A stretch of DNA of 64,000 nt from NCBI RefSeq assembly GCF_963677875.1, contig NZ_OY782566.1, positions 248,001 to 312,000 on the forward strand, read 5' to 3'. The notes under the pieces are model-generated. The model did not search any database. It was given only the letters and a program-made list of their open reading frames with translations, and was not told the origin of the DNA. Source of the DNA: Thiomicrorhabdus sp. (GTDB lineage Bacteria; Pseudomonadota; Gammaproteobacteria; Thiomicrospirales; Thiomicrospiraceae). A program made the translations under genes and the position numbers. This document shows, in pieces, positions 24,652 through 33,584 of this stretch. The first letter of the stretch is position 1. Each line of letters begins with the position of its first letter.

Positions 24652-26037
24652 ATGCATCATCCACAGATAGAAACTGAAGAAGTCGTTATCCGCCCGAAAG
24701 GTTCACTGCAAATTCTCTCTTATCAAGAAGCCCGCCAGCTCTGCGATGTTTCCGAACAGGGGTTAAACGATCTGCTGCGCCAGTGTACTCTGGCTGTGCT
24801 GAATACCGGAGCCAACGAAGACAACGGGCTCGACCTGCTGAATAAATACGCCCGCTTCGAAATCAAAGTTAATGTAAAAGGTCGCGGCGTGCAGGTCACG
24901 ATCATTAATGCACCGCACCACGCCTTTGTCGACGGCGAATTGATCGTCGGTTTGAAAGAACACGTTTTCGCAGTGATCCGCGACCTGCTTTATGCCCGCA
25001 ACGACGTTCTGCAAAACGGCCAATTCGACATGGAATCTTCCCACGGAATAACCAATGCGATTTTCCACATTGCCCGTAACGCCCAGTTGATGCACCCGAA
25101 TACCACTCCGGACATTGTCGTCTGCTGGGGCGGCCACTCGATTCCGAACGAAGAATACAAATACAGCAAACAACTGGGCTACGAACTGGGGTTGCGCGAT
25201 CTTAACATCTGCACCGGTTGCGGGCCGGGCGTAATGAAAGGCCCGATGAAAGGTGCCGTTCTCGCACAAGGCAAACAACGTAATCACAACGGCCGCTTTA
25301 TCGGGCTTTCCGAACCAGGCATCATCGCCGCCGAAGCACCGAATGCCTTCGTAACCGAGCTATGCATTATGCCGGACATCGAAAAACGCCTTGAAGCCTT
25401 TGTTCGCCTCGGACACGGCATCGTCATCTTCCCCGGCGGCCCCGGAACCATGGAAGAGTTGCTGTACCTGTTGAGCATTCTGCTGCATCCAAAAAACAAA
25501 GATGTCGCCCTGCCGGTGATTCTGACCGGCAGCCACATCAATAAAGCCTACTTCGAACAGATCATGCACTTTATCGACCTGACCCTTGGCGAAGAAGCCA
25601 CTCAATTGCTGGAAGTCATTATCGACCACCCCCGTATGGTTGCACAGAGAATGCACACGGCCATGGCCGAAGTTCGCCATGATCGTCGCGAGAGCAGCGA
25701 TGCTTACTATTTCAACTGGCGCCTGCATATTGAACTGGATCTGCAGAAACCATTCGTCCCAACCCACGACAACATGGCAGAACTGAACCTGTACCGGGAT
25801 CAGCCGGCACACATGCTGGCCAGCCAGCTGCGCAAAGCCTTCTCCGGCATCGTCGCGGGTAACGTCAAGGCTGACGGAATTCGCCAGATTAATGCCAAAG
25901 GACCTTTTGAACTGCACGGCGATCTGGAAATCATGCGTGCGATGGATGACCTGTTACAGACATTCGTCGACCAGAAACGCATGAAGCTGGATGCCAGTAC
26001 CTATAACCCTTGTTATAAAATCAACTGCGGCGACTGA
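24652..26037 (+). CDS. ppnN: Nucleotide 5'-monophosphate nucleosidase PpnN (YgdH)
   Basis: Hydrolyses purine and pyrimidine nucleoside monophosphates to base and ribose 5-phosphate. In E. coli it is activated by (p)ppGpp. The 461-residue length matches PpnN. The central LOG-like domain has the family motif FPGGPGTMEELLYLL with CGPGVMKGPMKGA and SIPNEEYKYSKQLGYELG. The N-terminal (about 1-140) and C-terminal flanking domains are those of the long PpnN class rather than the short LonelyGuy enzymes. It is followed after 38 bp by an RNA helicase gene on the same strand. Confidence 0.92.
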   Translation: MHHPQIETEEVVIRPKGSLQILSYQEARQLCDVSEQGLNDLLRQCTLAVLNTGANEDNGLDLLNKYARFEIKVNVKGRGVQVTIINAPHHAFVDGELIVGLKEHVFAVIRDLLYARNDVLQNGQFDMESSHGITNAIFHIARNAQLMHPNTTPDIVVCWGGHSIPNEEYKYSKQLGYELGLRDLNICTGCGPGVMKGPMKGAVLAQGKQRNHNGRFIGLSEPGIIAAEAPNAFVTELCIMPDIEKRLEAFVRLGHGIVIFPGGPGTMEELLYLLSILLHPKNKDVALPVILTGSHINKAYFEQIMHFIDLTLGEEATQLLEVIIDHPRMVAQRMHTAMAEVRHDRRESSDAYYFNWRLHIELDLQKPFVPTHDNMAELNLYRDQPAHMLASQLRKAFSGIVAGNVKADGIRQINAKGPFELHGDLEIMRAMDDLLQTFVDQKRMKLDASTYNPCYKINCGD

Positions 26038-26075
26038 TGCGCCATTTTGTCAAAAATTAAAACGTTTACAACACC

Positions 26076-27320
26076 ATGAATTTTGAAGATTTCGATTTAG
26101 ACCCGGCCTTACTGGAAGCGATTCATAAGCAAGGGTTTAACAAACCAACTCCGATTCAGCAGGCGGCAATCCCGGTTCTGCTGGAACGTCAGGACATTCT
26201 TGCCGGCGCCGCCACCGGAACCGGTAAAACCGCTGCTTTCGTTTTGCCGATTCTGCAGTATCTGCTTGAAGAACCGCGCCCGGCTCGCAACCCCCGGGTA
26301 CTGTTGCTTGCACCAACCCGAGAACTGGCCTTTCAGATTCACAAGGTAGTCAAACAACTGAGTGAATTCTGCGCCTTCCCGACGACCATCATTACCGGCG
26401 GTTTCAAACAGACTCAACAGCTGGAGCGCCTGGATCAGGCATGTGATATTCTGGTCGCCACACCGGGGCGCCTGGCAAAAATCATGGAAGAAGACGGTGT
26501 AGACCTCTCTTTCATCGAATGGGTTATTCTCGACGAAGCCGATCGCATGCTCGACATGGGTCAGGGGCCAACGGTTCGCGCACTGCTGGAAGCCATTCCG
26601 GGCGACTTCCACGCCGGGCTTTTCTCAGCGACGCTCGGCGGTTCCGGCGTGCAAAAATTTGCCGAAGAAATTCTCGATGAACCGGAAGTCGTGCAGATTG
26701 ATGCCCCAAACCAGCAATCTCAGCAGGTACAACAGCTGGTGTATCTCGCCAACGATAAACCTCATAAACAACAACTTCTGAGCAGCGTGCTTCAAGACGC
26801 CAGCTGCATCAGTGCCATTGTCTTCTGCAATAAAAAAGAACGCGCACTGGAAGTAACCGAATATCTGCAATCGCAAAACCTCTCCGCACAAGTTCTTCAC
26901 GGCGATTTCATACAGGCGGTTCGCCTGGAGAAAATGCAAAAATTTACCAGCGGTAAAATCAAGATATTGGTCGCAACCGACGTTGCCGCCCGAGGCTTGG
27001 ATATGCGCCATATCACCCACGTGGTGAACTACGACATCCCGTTCCGTGGAGACATCTATATTCACCGCATCGGACGCACCGGGCGAGCCCAGCAAGCCGG
27101 TATCGCAATCAATCTGGTCGAACGGCACGACCTCACTAACCTGCAACGCATCGAATACCATTTGGGGCAGCGCCTGCCGATCGATAAAATCTCAGGACTT
27201 GAAGCCAATTTCACCGTTCAGGAAGCGCTGAAAAAAGCCTCTAAGGCGAAAAAAGCCAAAAAATCGGGCAAAAGCAAAAAGGCGAAACCCGCAGCCAAAA
27301 AGAAAACCACCCGGAAGTAA
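26076..27320 (+). CDS. srmB: DEAD-box ATP-dependent RNA helicase, SrmB-like
   Basis: A 414-residue helicase. The Q motif region is FNKPTPIQQAAIP, motif I AATGTGKT, Ia APTRELA, Ib TPGRLAK, motif II DEAD, motif III SAT, motif V ATDVAARGLD and motif VI HRIGRTGRA. The DFDLDPALLEAIHKQGF start and overall order resemble SrmB, which helps assemble the large ribosomal subunit. RhlE is the main alternative. The last 45 residues are a lysine- and alanine-rich tail (AKKSGKSKKAKPAAKKK), probably an RNA-binding extension. Confidence 0.82.
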   Translation: MNFEDFDLDPALLEAIHKQGFNKPTPIQQAAIPVLLERQDILAGAATGTGKTAAFVLPILQYLLEEPRPARNPRVLLLAPTRELAFQIHKVVKQLSEFCAFPTTIITGGFKQTQQLERLDQACDILVATPGRLAKIMEEDGVDLSFIEWVILDEADRMLDMGQGPTVRALLEAIPGDFHAGLFSATLGGSGVQKFAEEILDEPEVVQIDAPNQQSQQVQQLVYLANDKPHKQQLLSSVLQDASCISAIVFCNKKERALEVTEYLQSQNLSAQVLHGDFIQAVRLEKMQKFTSGKIKILVATDVAARGLDMRHITHVVNYDIPFRGDIYIHRIGRTGRAQQAGIAINLVERHDLTNLQRIEYHLGQRLPIDKISGLEANFTVQEALKKASKAKKAKKSGKSKKAKPAAKKKTTRK

Positions 27321-27453
27321 TCACCGCTAAACTTCGTCTTTTCGGCCTGTTAACGGCCGCCGATCAAACAAATCGGCGACCGTCTCTCATCGAGAAACCC
27401 TTTTCAACTGCCAGAGAAAACACTTAACTTTTCAAGATTTCGAGACCATAAGC

Positions 27454-27933
27454 ATGACCGATTTCGACAACACCTATTTAGGCAAACTACTCAATCACAT
27501 GGGAGAAGAAGACTTTATATTGCCTGCTGCCAGAGCCGTCATTCTCAATCAACGGCGAGAAGTTCTGCTAATCCAACGCAGTGACAACCAAAAATGGGGC
27601 TTACCCGCCGGCAGTATCGAGATAGGCGAATCCATTCTGGACTGTGTAATCCGAGAGGTGCAAGAAGAAACCGGGCTTACAGTCAACTCTGCCACACCTT
27701 ACGCTCTGTATACCGAACCCAGATTCTCATTCATTAACGCTTTCGGCAGAAAGCACCACACCTTTTCCATGTCATTCTTAATCACCGACTGGTCCGGCGA
27801 ACTTGTCAAACAAACGGACGAAACTCTGAACGCGAAGTTCTTTAAAACCACCGAACTACCCGAATTAGTCTTTCACTACGACGAGGTCATCGAAGATGCG
27901 CTGTCATTTACCGGAGAATTCATTCTCAAATAA
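27454..27933 (+). CDS. Nudix hydrolase
   Basis: A 159-residue protein with a complete Nudix box, G-x5-E-x7-REVQEETGL, at about residues 52-74 (GSIEIGESILDCVIREVQEE). This box binds Mg2+ and cleaves a nucleoside diphosphate linked to another moiety. The region before it, RAVILNQRREVLLIQRSDNQKWGLPAG, is the usual substrate-facing sheet. The later FKTTELPEL segment resembles the E-loop found in several subfamilies. No gene-specific substrate can be named. It is flanked by the helicase and the Cu/Zn permease with no clear operon link. Confidence 0.88.
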   Translation: MTDFDNTYLGKLLNHMGEEDFILPAARAVILNQRREVLLIQRSDNQKWGLPAGSIEIGESILDCVIREVQEETGLTVNSATPYALYTEPRFSFINAFGRKHHTFSMSFLITDWSGELVKQTDETLNAKFFKTTELPELVFHYDEVIEDALSFTGEFILK

Positions 27934-28068
27934 AGCTCTGTATCCGAGCTGGGATTGACACGTCGCCTTTCCATCGTTCTCCCTTTTGGGCGAGAAACCG
28001 CAACACACGTCCATTCATTAAAATGATGCTATACTGCAAAAGCCATCATTTACATTCTGAGGATGGAT

Positions 28069-29187
28069 ATGCTGTTTCTGGATCATTTTTTACATCTTGC
28101 TTTGGAATCCGCCCCGTGGCTGGTACTCGGGTTGATTCTCGGCGGCCTGATAAAAAACCTGCTCCCGATCAGTTTCCTCAATAAGCACCTGAGTCAAAGC
28201 TCACTTTCTTCCGTTGGCAAAGCCACCCTCTTCGGCGCACCCTTGCCGCTATGTTCCTGTGGAGTGGTTCCCGCCGCAGTCGGCTTGCGACAAGCCGGAG
28301 CCTCACGCCCGGCAACCGTCTCTTTTTTGATTTCCACTCCGGAAACCGGCATCGATTCCTTAAGCGTCACCTATGCCCTTCTGGGCCCGGTCATGCTGGT
28401 CGCACGTTTTATCAGCGCGCTTTTCTCAGCACTGTTTTCCGGTGGATTGGTGTGGTTTTCCGAAAAACGTCAATGGCTGGAAACCGACCCCGGCCATCCT
28501 GATCAGACAGACCTCAAAGAAACCGATCATCATCAAGAACACGGCTGTTGCTCCGGCGAACAGCATCAACCTCCCCCGGTAAAATCCAGTTGCTGCAACA
28601 GCGGTTGTTGCGACTCCGAAGCGCAAGCCAAAACCACCGAACAATCGCCATGGCAAAAAAGCATTCGGGGCATAAGCTACGCTTTTACCGATATGCTCGG
28701 CGACATTATTTTCTGGCTGCTTTTGGGACTTGGATTTGCCGCCGCAGTACAAACTTTTGTTCCAACCGACTTTCTGACTCAATGGGGCAGCGGTTTAGCC
28801 GCCATGTTAATGATGCTGATAATCGGCATTCCGATGTATGTCTGCGCCACCGCCTCGACACCGATTGCCGTCGGACTGATCCTTGCCGGAATCTCTCCCG
28901 GAGTCGCGCTCGTTTTCCTGCTCTCCGGACCGGCGACCAATATCGGAACCCTCGGCATTATCGCCAAAATCATGGGGCGAAAAACCATGATGCTTTACCT
29001 TTTGGGCACCGTCACCAGCGCACTGGCTGCAGGCTTGATTTTCGATGCCATCCTCAACCAAACCGGCTGGAATATCGTCACTGCCATCCATCATGCGGAA
29101 CACACCCTGCCATTCTGGTTACAAACGGCAGCATTGATAACCCTTGCCATTGCTACACTCAACATTGCCTGGATGAAACTTAGGTAA
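28069..29187 (+). CDS. SO_0444-family Cu/Zn efflux permease
   Basis: A 372-residue permease of the DUF318 superfamily, with two halves of four or so helices around a metal-binding cytoplasmic loop. The first half has GAPLPLCSCGVVPAAVGLRQAG. The loop (about 140-190) has a His-rich patch and three CC pairs (HGCCSGE, SSCCNSGCCDSE). The second half has GIPMYVCATASTPIAVGL and LLSGPATNIGTLG. This matches permeases annotated as SO_0444 family Cu/Zn efflux transporters. ATG 28069 is preferred over 28063 because GAGG (28059-28062) is 6 bases upstream of the former. A TATACT box at 28030-28035 may be its -10. No regulator gene is adjacent. Confidence 0.85.
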   Translation: MLFLDHFLHLALESAPWLVLGLILGGLIKNLLPISFLNKHLSQSSLSSVGKATLFGAPLPLCSCGVVPAAVGLRQAGASRPATVSFLISTPETGIDSLSVTYALLGPVMLVARFISALFSALFSGGLVWFSEKRQWLETDPGHPDQTDLKETDHHQEHGCCSGEQHQPPPVKSSCCNSGCCDSEAQAKTTEQSPWQKSIRGISYAFTDMLGDIIFWLLLGLGFAAAVQTFVPTDFLTQWGSGLAAMLMMLIIGIPMYVCATASTPIAVGLILAGISPGVALVFLLSGPATNIGTLGIIAKIMGRKTMMLYLLGTVTSALAAGLIFDAILNQTGWNIVTAIHHAEHTLPFWLQTAALITLAIATLNIAWMKLR

Positions 29188-29384
29188 GGGAACGGTTGGG
29201 CAAGCATCGCCCTCAAATTACCTGAATATAAAAAGCAGAACTTGGTTTCTCTCTCATCTGGCGGCCGTTTCAGGACAAAGTGCGGTTCCTCCGACACTGC
29301 CGCAGGCAAGAGCCCACCAGCTTGTTTAAGATTCTAAGCTTTGCACATCCTTAAATAAAAACTCAGTGACAGGAGGTCTGCCCA

Positions 29385-29510
29385 ATGACGATCAAGCCCT
29401 CTCTCCCGTCATTTCCGATTTCAATCACAATAAAAGCGTGTTTTACCGCCAAATTTAAAATGCCAATGAACGTAAAGAAATACTTGTCAGCGACTTTTCT
29501 GCTTGTATGA
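29385..29510 (+). CDS. Possible 41-residue ORF in a degraded region
   Basis: An ATG at 29385 is preceded 8 bases upstream by a perfect AGGAGG (29371-29376) and opens 41 codons (MTIKPSLPSFPISITIKACF...) to the TGA at 29508. The product has a hydrophobic, lysine-containing tail but no recognisable family. The surrounding 770 bp looks degraded, so this may be the front of a broken gene rather than a small protein gene. Confidence 0.3.
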   Translation: MTIKPSLPSFPISITIKACFTAKFKMPMNVKKYLSATFLLV

Positions 29511-29516
29511 AACGGG

Positions 29517-29780
29517 TTGGCATTCGCAAAGATGGCTTATAAATCTACAATAACGGAACACTCTTTTGAAGGGCGGTTCAAAATTCGAAAAAAGCTGGTT
29601 GACGCGGGCGTTCTCATGCATGAAGGTAATAATCTCATATTTACCGAGGATGCCAGCTTTTCATCGCCAAGCGCGGCTTCATCAATTGTCCCAGGCAGGC
29701 AAGCACCTGGTCCAATGTCATGGATCAATACATCTGGTAAAACCGATAAGGAAGTACAAGAAAGTCACTCTAATGAATGA
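29517..29780 (+). pseudogene. DUF4357 domain remnant
   Basis: The 87-codon frame carries the C-terminal pattern of DUF4357: RKKLVDAGVLMHEGNNLIF, TEDASFSSPSAASSIVPGR, then SWINTSGKTDKEVQ. In intact proteins this domain is usually the tail of a longer protein, for example a GIY-YIG nuclease or restriction-associated protein. Here the frame starts at a TTG or internal ATG with no upstream domain and is bounded by stops. I read it as a fragment left by deletion. It lies in a gap of about 770 bp without healthy genes (29188-29956). Confidence 0.55.
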
Positions 29781-29956
29781 AAATAACCAAATAAAATCAT
29801 ACTCACACCTTCCCAAGAACTTAAAACTTAACAATTAACCCCTCCATTCAAAAATCTCTGAAAAAACCTCTACGAAAAAATCAGATTCCGGCTTTTTTAC
29901 TCTAATATAGATATCGGAATTTTTTGTTTTCTTGACTTCAACAGAGTGTATTATCG

Positions 29957-30589
29957 ATGAATAATGCTTTGATTTTAGAAGATAACCCGGAAGCCATGCT
30001 CTGGATGAGACAGCGCTTTCAACGGGTATTTCCGAACATGTCGGTTGAAGAGGTCATGTCCGTCGCGCAGGCAAAACGCGCACTATCGCAATCGACATTT
30101 GAATTAGCCTTAATCGACCTGCACCTTCCGGATGGTAGCGGTATTGAGATCTTAAGAGAAATCAGTCGCTTTCATTCTAATACCCTTAGCATTGTCGTAA
30201 GCATTTACGATGACGATGCACATCTGTTTCCAGCGTTGCAGTCGGGAGCGAAAGGCTATTTATTAAAAGATATGCGGAGCGAGCAGTTTGAAGAACGCTT
30301 GAAAATGATCACTTATGGAGAACCCGCACTGTCTCCGGCGATCGCAAGAAAAATTCTCAAATATTTCGGCCAGACGCCTGCCATTCCCAACCATGACTTA
30401 ACGCACAGAGAGCTGGAAGTACTCACCTTGATTGCAAAAGGGCTGACCGCTCAGGAAGCCGCAGACATGCTGAAGATCAGCTCGCACACGGCCAAAGATT
30501 ACATCAAAACGATTTATCGGAAACTGGATATATCTACCCGCTCAGAAGCCTCATTAGAAGCGGTTCGGTTAGGACTGGTGCAACCTTAA
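29957..30589 (+). CDS. NarL/LuxR-family response regulator
   Basis: A 210-residue regulator. The receiver domain (1-120) has acidic E9/D10, phosphoacceptor Asp in ALIDLHLPDGSG, and the conserved Lys in GYLLKDM. The C-terminal HTH (about 145-205) has LTHRELEVLTLIAKGLTAQEAADMLKISSHTAKDYIKTIYRKL. It is a transcription factor phosphorylated by a HisKA_3 kinase. Such a kinase is encoded 11 bp downstream, so the pair is cognate and cotranscribed. The target genes are unknown. The DUF4357 scar lies upstream, so the pair may have been placed or truncated at a rearrangement point. Confidence 0.93.
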   Translation: MNNALILEDNPEAMLWMRQRFQRVFPNMSVEEVMSVAQAKRALSQSTFELALIDLHLPDGSGIEILREISRFHSNTLSIVVSIYDDDAHLFPALQSGAKGYLLKDMRSEQFEERLKMITYGEPALSPAIARKILKYFGQTPAIPNHDLTHRELEVLTLIAKGLTAQEAADMLKISSHTAKDYIKTIYRKLDISTRSEASLEAVRLGLVQP

Positions 30590-30600
30590 GGAATCTGTCA

Positions 30601-32715
30601 GTGAAAGCAACCCCTCAACAACTTCTATTCGCAGTCTCACTGATCGCCTTTCTGGCGGTTGTTAATTCGGTCTATTTTGCCCTGCAGGCTCCCGTTCTTG
30701 GCATCTCGTTCGAGCCGCATGAAAAGGGGCTTAAAGTGCTGAATATCGAAGCGGATTCCCCCAATCAAAACCGCTTGCACGCCGGACAGGTATTGACCGA
30801 AATAAACGGTATTCCAATCACCCCGGATTTATGGATTGAAGAGCCGGATCAATTAAACCAGTGGACGGATTACAATGCCTTCTTTCACAAAATGACGCAA
30901 TTAAGAAGCGCGGCCGATTCCCACTCTCTTCAAGCTCTCACTGAACAAGGACAAACTATCCCGCTTGAAGTGCGGGAAAGACATCTTTCCGATCTGCCGC
31001 CTCTGTTCTGGTTTCAGGCGTTTGTCGGAGTGTGCGGTTTTTTGATTGCCGCCAGCGTATTTGCCTTCAGACAGCACGATGACGGCGCCCTGTATTTCGC
31101 GCTGGCCGGTTTGGGCATGCTGATCTTTTCTCTGGCAGCATCGGTATACAGTACCCGCGAACTCATTATCGACGGGCAAACCGCGCGCCTATTTTCATAC
31201 ACCAACCAGATGGGAGCGATTTTCTTTACTGCGGCTTTGGTGGCATTACTGGCGGTTTACCCGAAGCGCCTGCGTTACTCCATGGCGATAATCCTCAGCG
31301 CCTTTGTCTCCTGGCTAGTGATCTGGGGCGGATTTGTATCGGAAAGCTTCCCCGATATTTCGATGGTCTACCTGCTCACTTTAATCCTGTTTGCCGCCAG
31401 TTTTGTATTGGCATTTATTCAGTGGCGCCAAACAAAACATTTACCGGTCGAACGCGCCGCTTTGAAATGGTATCTGTTATCGATCTACCTCGGCACCGGC
31501 CTGTTTGCCGCCCTGATTCTGATTCCGGTTACCTTGGAAATAGAACCACCGGCCAGTCAGGGGCTGATGTTCATGGTATTTCTGTTTATGTTTATCGGTA
31601 TCGCCATGGGAATCACACGTTATCGCCTGTTTGATTTGGACCGTTGGTGGGTTGCCGCCTGGAGCTGGTTCCTGGGCGGGCTATTGGTCATTGCCGCAGA
31701 TTTAGTTTTGCTGTCGTACGTCGGCTTGGGCGAGGCCACCTCCCTTGCACTGTCTTTGGCACTGATCGGATGGCTTTACTTCCCTTCACGCCAATGGCTG
31801 CTGGAGAGGATACAAAAGAAAAAACGCAGCCGTTACGGTCAAACCAGCCGACTTGTCGAAAGCTTGTTTTCGGCAGAGGAACCTGAACAGCTTGCTCTTT
31901 CTTGGCGCCAGTATGTGCAGGATGAATGGCAACCGCTGTCAATTGAATTGAGAACCGGCCAAATCCAATCTCCGCTTATCGAACAACATGCCCAGTGTAT
32001 GAGAATCCCCTATTTAGACGATCAGCACCATCTGGAATTAAACTATCCGGACCGCGGCAGCCGATTGTTTAACCGCGAAGATCATGAATCCGTCACCTTC
32101 CTGTATGAACTGGCACAACAGGCATTAAAAGGCTTAAAAATGCGTTTGCAGGCACTCGAAGAGAAACACCGCATTCTCGGCGATCTGCACGACGATGTCG
32201 GATCGAAACTCTTATCGCTATTGCACCGTTCCGAAGACCCCGTTAACAATGAACTGGCGCGCAACGCCCTGCGCGATTTGAGAGAGGTCGTATCGCAACC
32301 TGACCAAGACAACTGGCTGTTAGTCGATAAGCTGTCGGACTGGCGTATCGAAGCGGCCGAACGCTTGAAAGATGCCGGCATGACTTTGAACTGGCAACAG
32401 GACGAATGTGGCTTACAGGAAATTTCTTACTTTACCGCCAGCCATCTGGGCAGAGTGCTGCGCGAATCTTTGAATAATATCCTCAAACACTCGCTCGCTT
32501 CAAAAGTCGATGTAACGATTCAGATCCATGACGGGAAATTAATTCTTCAGATACAGGATGACGGCCAAGGAGAGTCGCCGGAAAACTGGCAAGCCGGGCG
32601 CGGCGTCAGCAATATTCGCCACCGGGTTAAAAAGCTGCACGGAGAGGTTGATTGGCTGCAGAACGAAAACACTGGCATTCTCCTAAAAGTCGTCGTTCCT
32701 ATAGGAACCGATTGA
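30601..32715 (+). CDS. NarL-partner sensor kinase with PDZ-like module and multi-helix membrane domain
   Basis: A 704-residue kinase. TM1 (about 9-29) is followed by an extracytoplasmic PDZ-like stretch (37-75, KGLKVLNIEADSPNQNRLHAGQ...EINGIPI) and a region to 130. About eight further helices follow between 135 and 395, then a cytoplasmic linker. The HisKA_3 helix has GDLHDDVGSKLLSLLHR (His530). The HATPase has N box LRESLNNILKHS and the glycine loops DDGQGE and GRGVSNI. The start is GTG at 30601 with AAGGA overlapping the regulator's stop. The signal sensed is unknown. PDZ-like sensing of peptides or lipid-proximal stress is conceivable but not shown. Confidence 0.85.
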   Translation: MKATPQQLLFAVSLIAFLAVVNSVYFALQAPVLGISFEPHEKGLKVLNIEADSPNQNRLHAGQVLTEINGIPITPDLWIEEPDQLNQWTDYNAFFHKMTQLRSAADSHSLQALTEQGQTIPLEVRERHLSDLPPLFWFQAFVGVCGFLIAASVFAFRQHDDGALYFALAGLGMLIFSLAASVYSTRELIIDGQTARLFSYTNQMGAIFFTAALVALLAVYPKRLRYSMAIILSAFVSWLVIWGGFVSESFPDISMVYLLTLILFAASFVLAFIQWRQTKHLPVERAALKWYLLSIYLGTGLFAALILIPVTLEIEPPASQGLMFMVFLFMFIGIAMGITRYRLFDLDRWWVAAWSWFLGGLLVIAADLVLLSYVGLGEATSLALSLALIGWLYFPSRQWLLERIQKKKRSRYGQTSRLVESLFSAEEPEQLALSWRQYVQDEWQPLSIELRTGQIQSPLIEQHAQCMRIPYLDDQHHLELNYPDRGSRLFNREDHESVTFLYELAQQALKGLKMRLQALEEKHRILGDLHDDVGSKLLSLLHRSEDPVNNELARNALRDLREVVSQPDQDNWLLVDKLSDWRIEAAERLKDAGMTLNWQQDECGLQEISYFTASHLGRVLRESLNNILKHSLASKVDVTIQIHDGKLILQIQDDGQGESPENWQAGRGVSNIRHRVKKLHGEVDWLQNENTGILLKVVVPIGTD

Positions 32716-32924
32716 AGCCCCTTGCAAAACAACTGCGGACAAACTTATATCTAAACATGGTAAAAGCTATCCGTTAAGCGTGCCCGCATAATTCAGATGA
32801 ATGGTACAGATTGCGACTATTGCTAAAAATGGGGCGATTGGAACATCTTGTATTGATAGCAAGCTCATACTTAGACATTGGTCGTACAAGTAACTTTCTT
32901 CGCTTTTTAAATAGAGAATACTCC

Positions 32925-33545
32925 ATGATCTTAGTCACCGGCTTTTGGCCTTACAAGGAAACATTCAACGCTTCCGGCGAGTTGATTGAATCGCTAAAGA
33001 ACGACTTGCCACAGGCGCTTTGGGAAATAAGAAATGAGTTGATTTTCGAAGTATTGAGCTGCGATATCACCTCACGGGAAACTGAACATCAGACTTTGGA
33101 AGCAAGGCTGCTTGAACTGCTTCACCGCTATCGGCCGGAAATGTGCATTTTTACCGGACAAGCTTCACTTTATAACCGAGTCACCATTGAAAAGATCGCA
33201 ATCAACTCCTTTATGGAACAGCAGATCGACCCGAAGCGATCTCCGGCTTACTGGTCGAACTTACCGGGAATAGACGAATTGCAATCCGTACTGCAAGAGC
33301 AGGAAATACCCGCGAAATATTCCTATGAATGCGGTCAGCTTCTGTGCAATCACCTTCTTTATTCCAGCCTGTATTTTGCCGAAAGCATGAATTTGCCGCA
33401 TAAATCGGCATTCATCCACATTCCGGTTTTGCCGAAGCAAATCATCCATACGCATCCGAACAGCGCCTGCATGCCGCTGGACATGACGAGAAAAGCCTTA
33501 GCGATTATTATCGAACAGGTTTATAAGGCAGCGAATAAAGGCTGA
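32925..33545 (+). CDS. Pyroglutamyl-peptidase I (C15) family protein
   Basis: A 206-residue cytosolic cysteine peptidase homologue. The family removes N-terminal pyroglutamate. Landmarks are the start MILVTGFWPYKETFNASGE (family TGFxPFxxxxxNPS), TGQASLYNRVTIEKIAIN (catalytic Glu in the E-x-x-A-I-N context), SYECGQLLCNHLLYSSL (catalytic Cys in GxxxCNHxxY) and SAFIHIPVLPKQ (catalytic His). All three catalytic positions are present, although the surrounding sequence has diverged. The ATG at 32925 is chosen because it begins the first beta strand. A longer frame from 32811 adds 38 residues unlike the family. Confidence 0.78.
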   Translation: MILVTGFWPYKETFNASGELIESLKNDLPQALWEIRNELIFEVLSCDITSRETEHQTLEARLLELLHRYRPEMCIFTGQASLYNRVTIEKIAINSFMEQQIDPKRSPAYWSNLPGIDELQSVLQEQEIPAKYSYECGQLLCNHLLYSSLYFAESMNLPHKSAFIHIPVLPKQIIHTHPNSACMPLDMTRKALAIIIEQVYKAANKG

Positions 33546-33584
33546 ACGGCTTTGATCCGCTGCGCAAAAGACTCGCACACCGCG

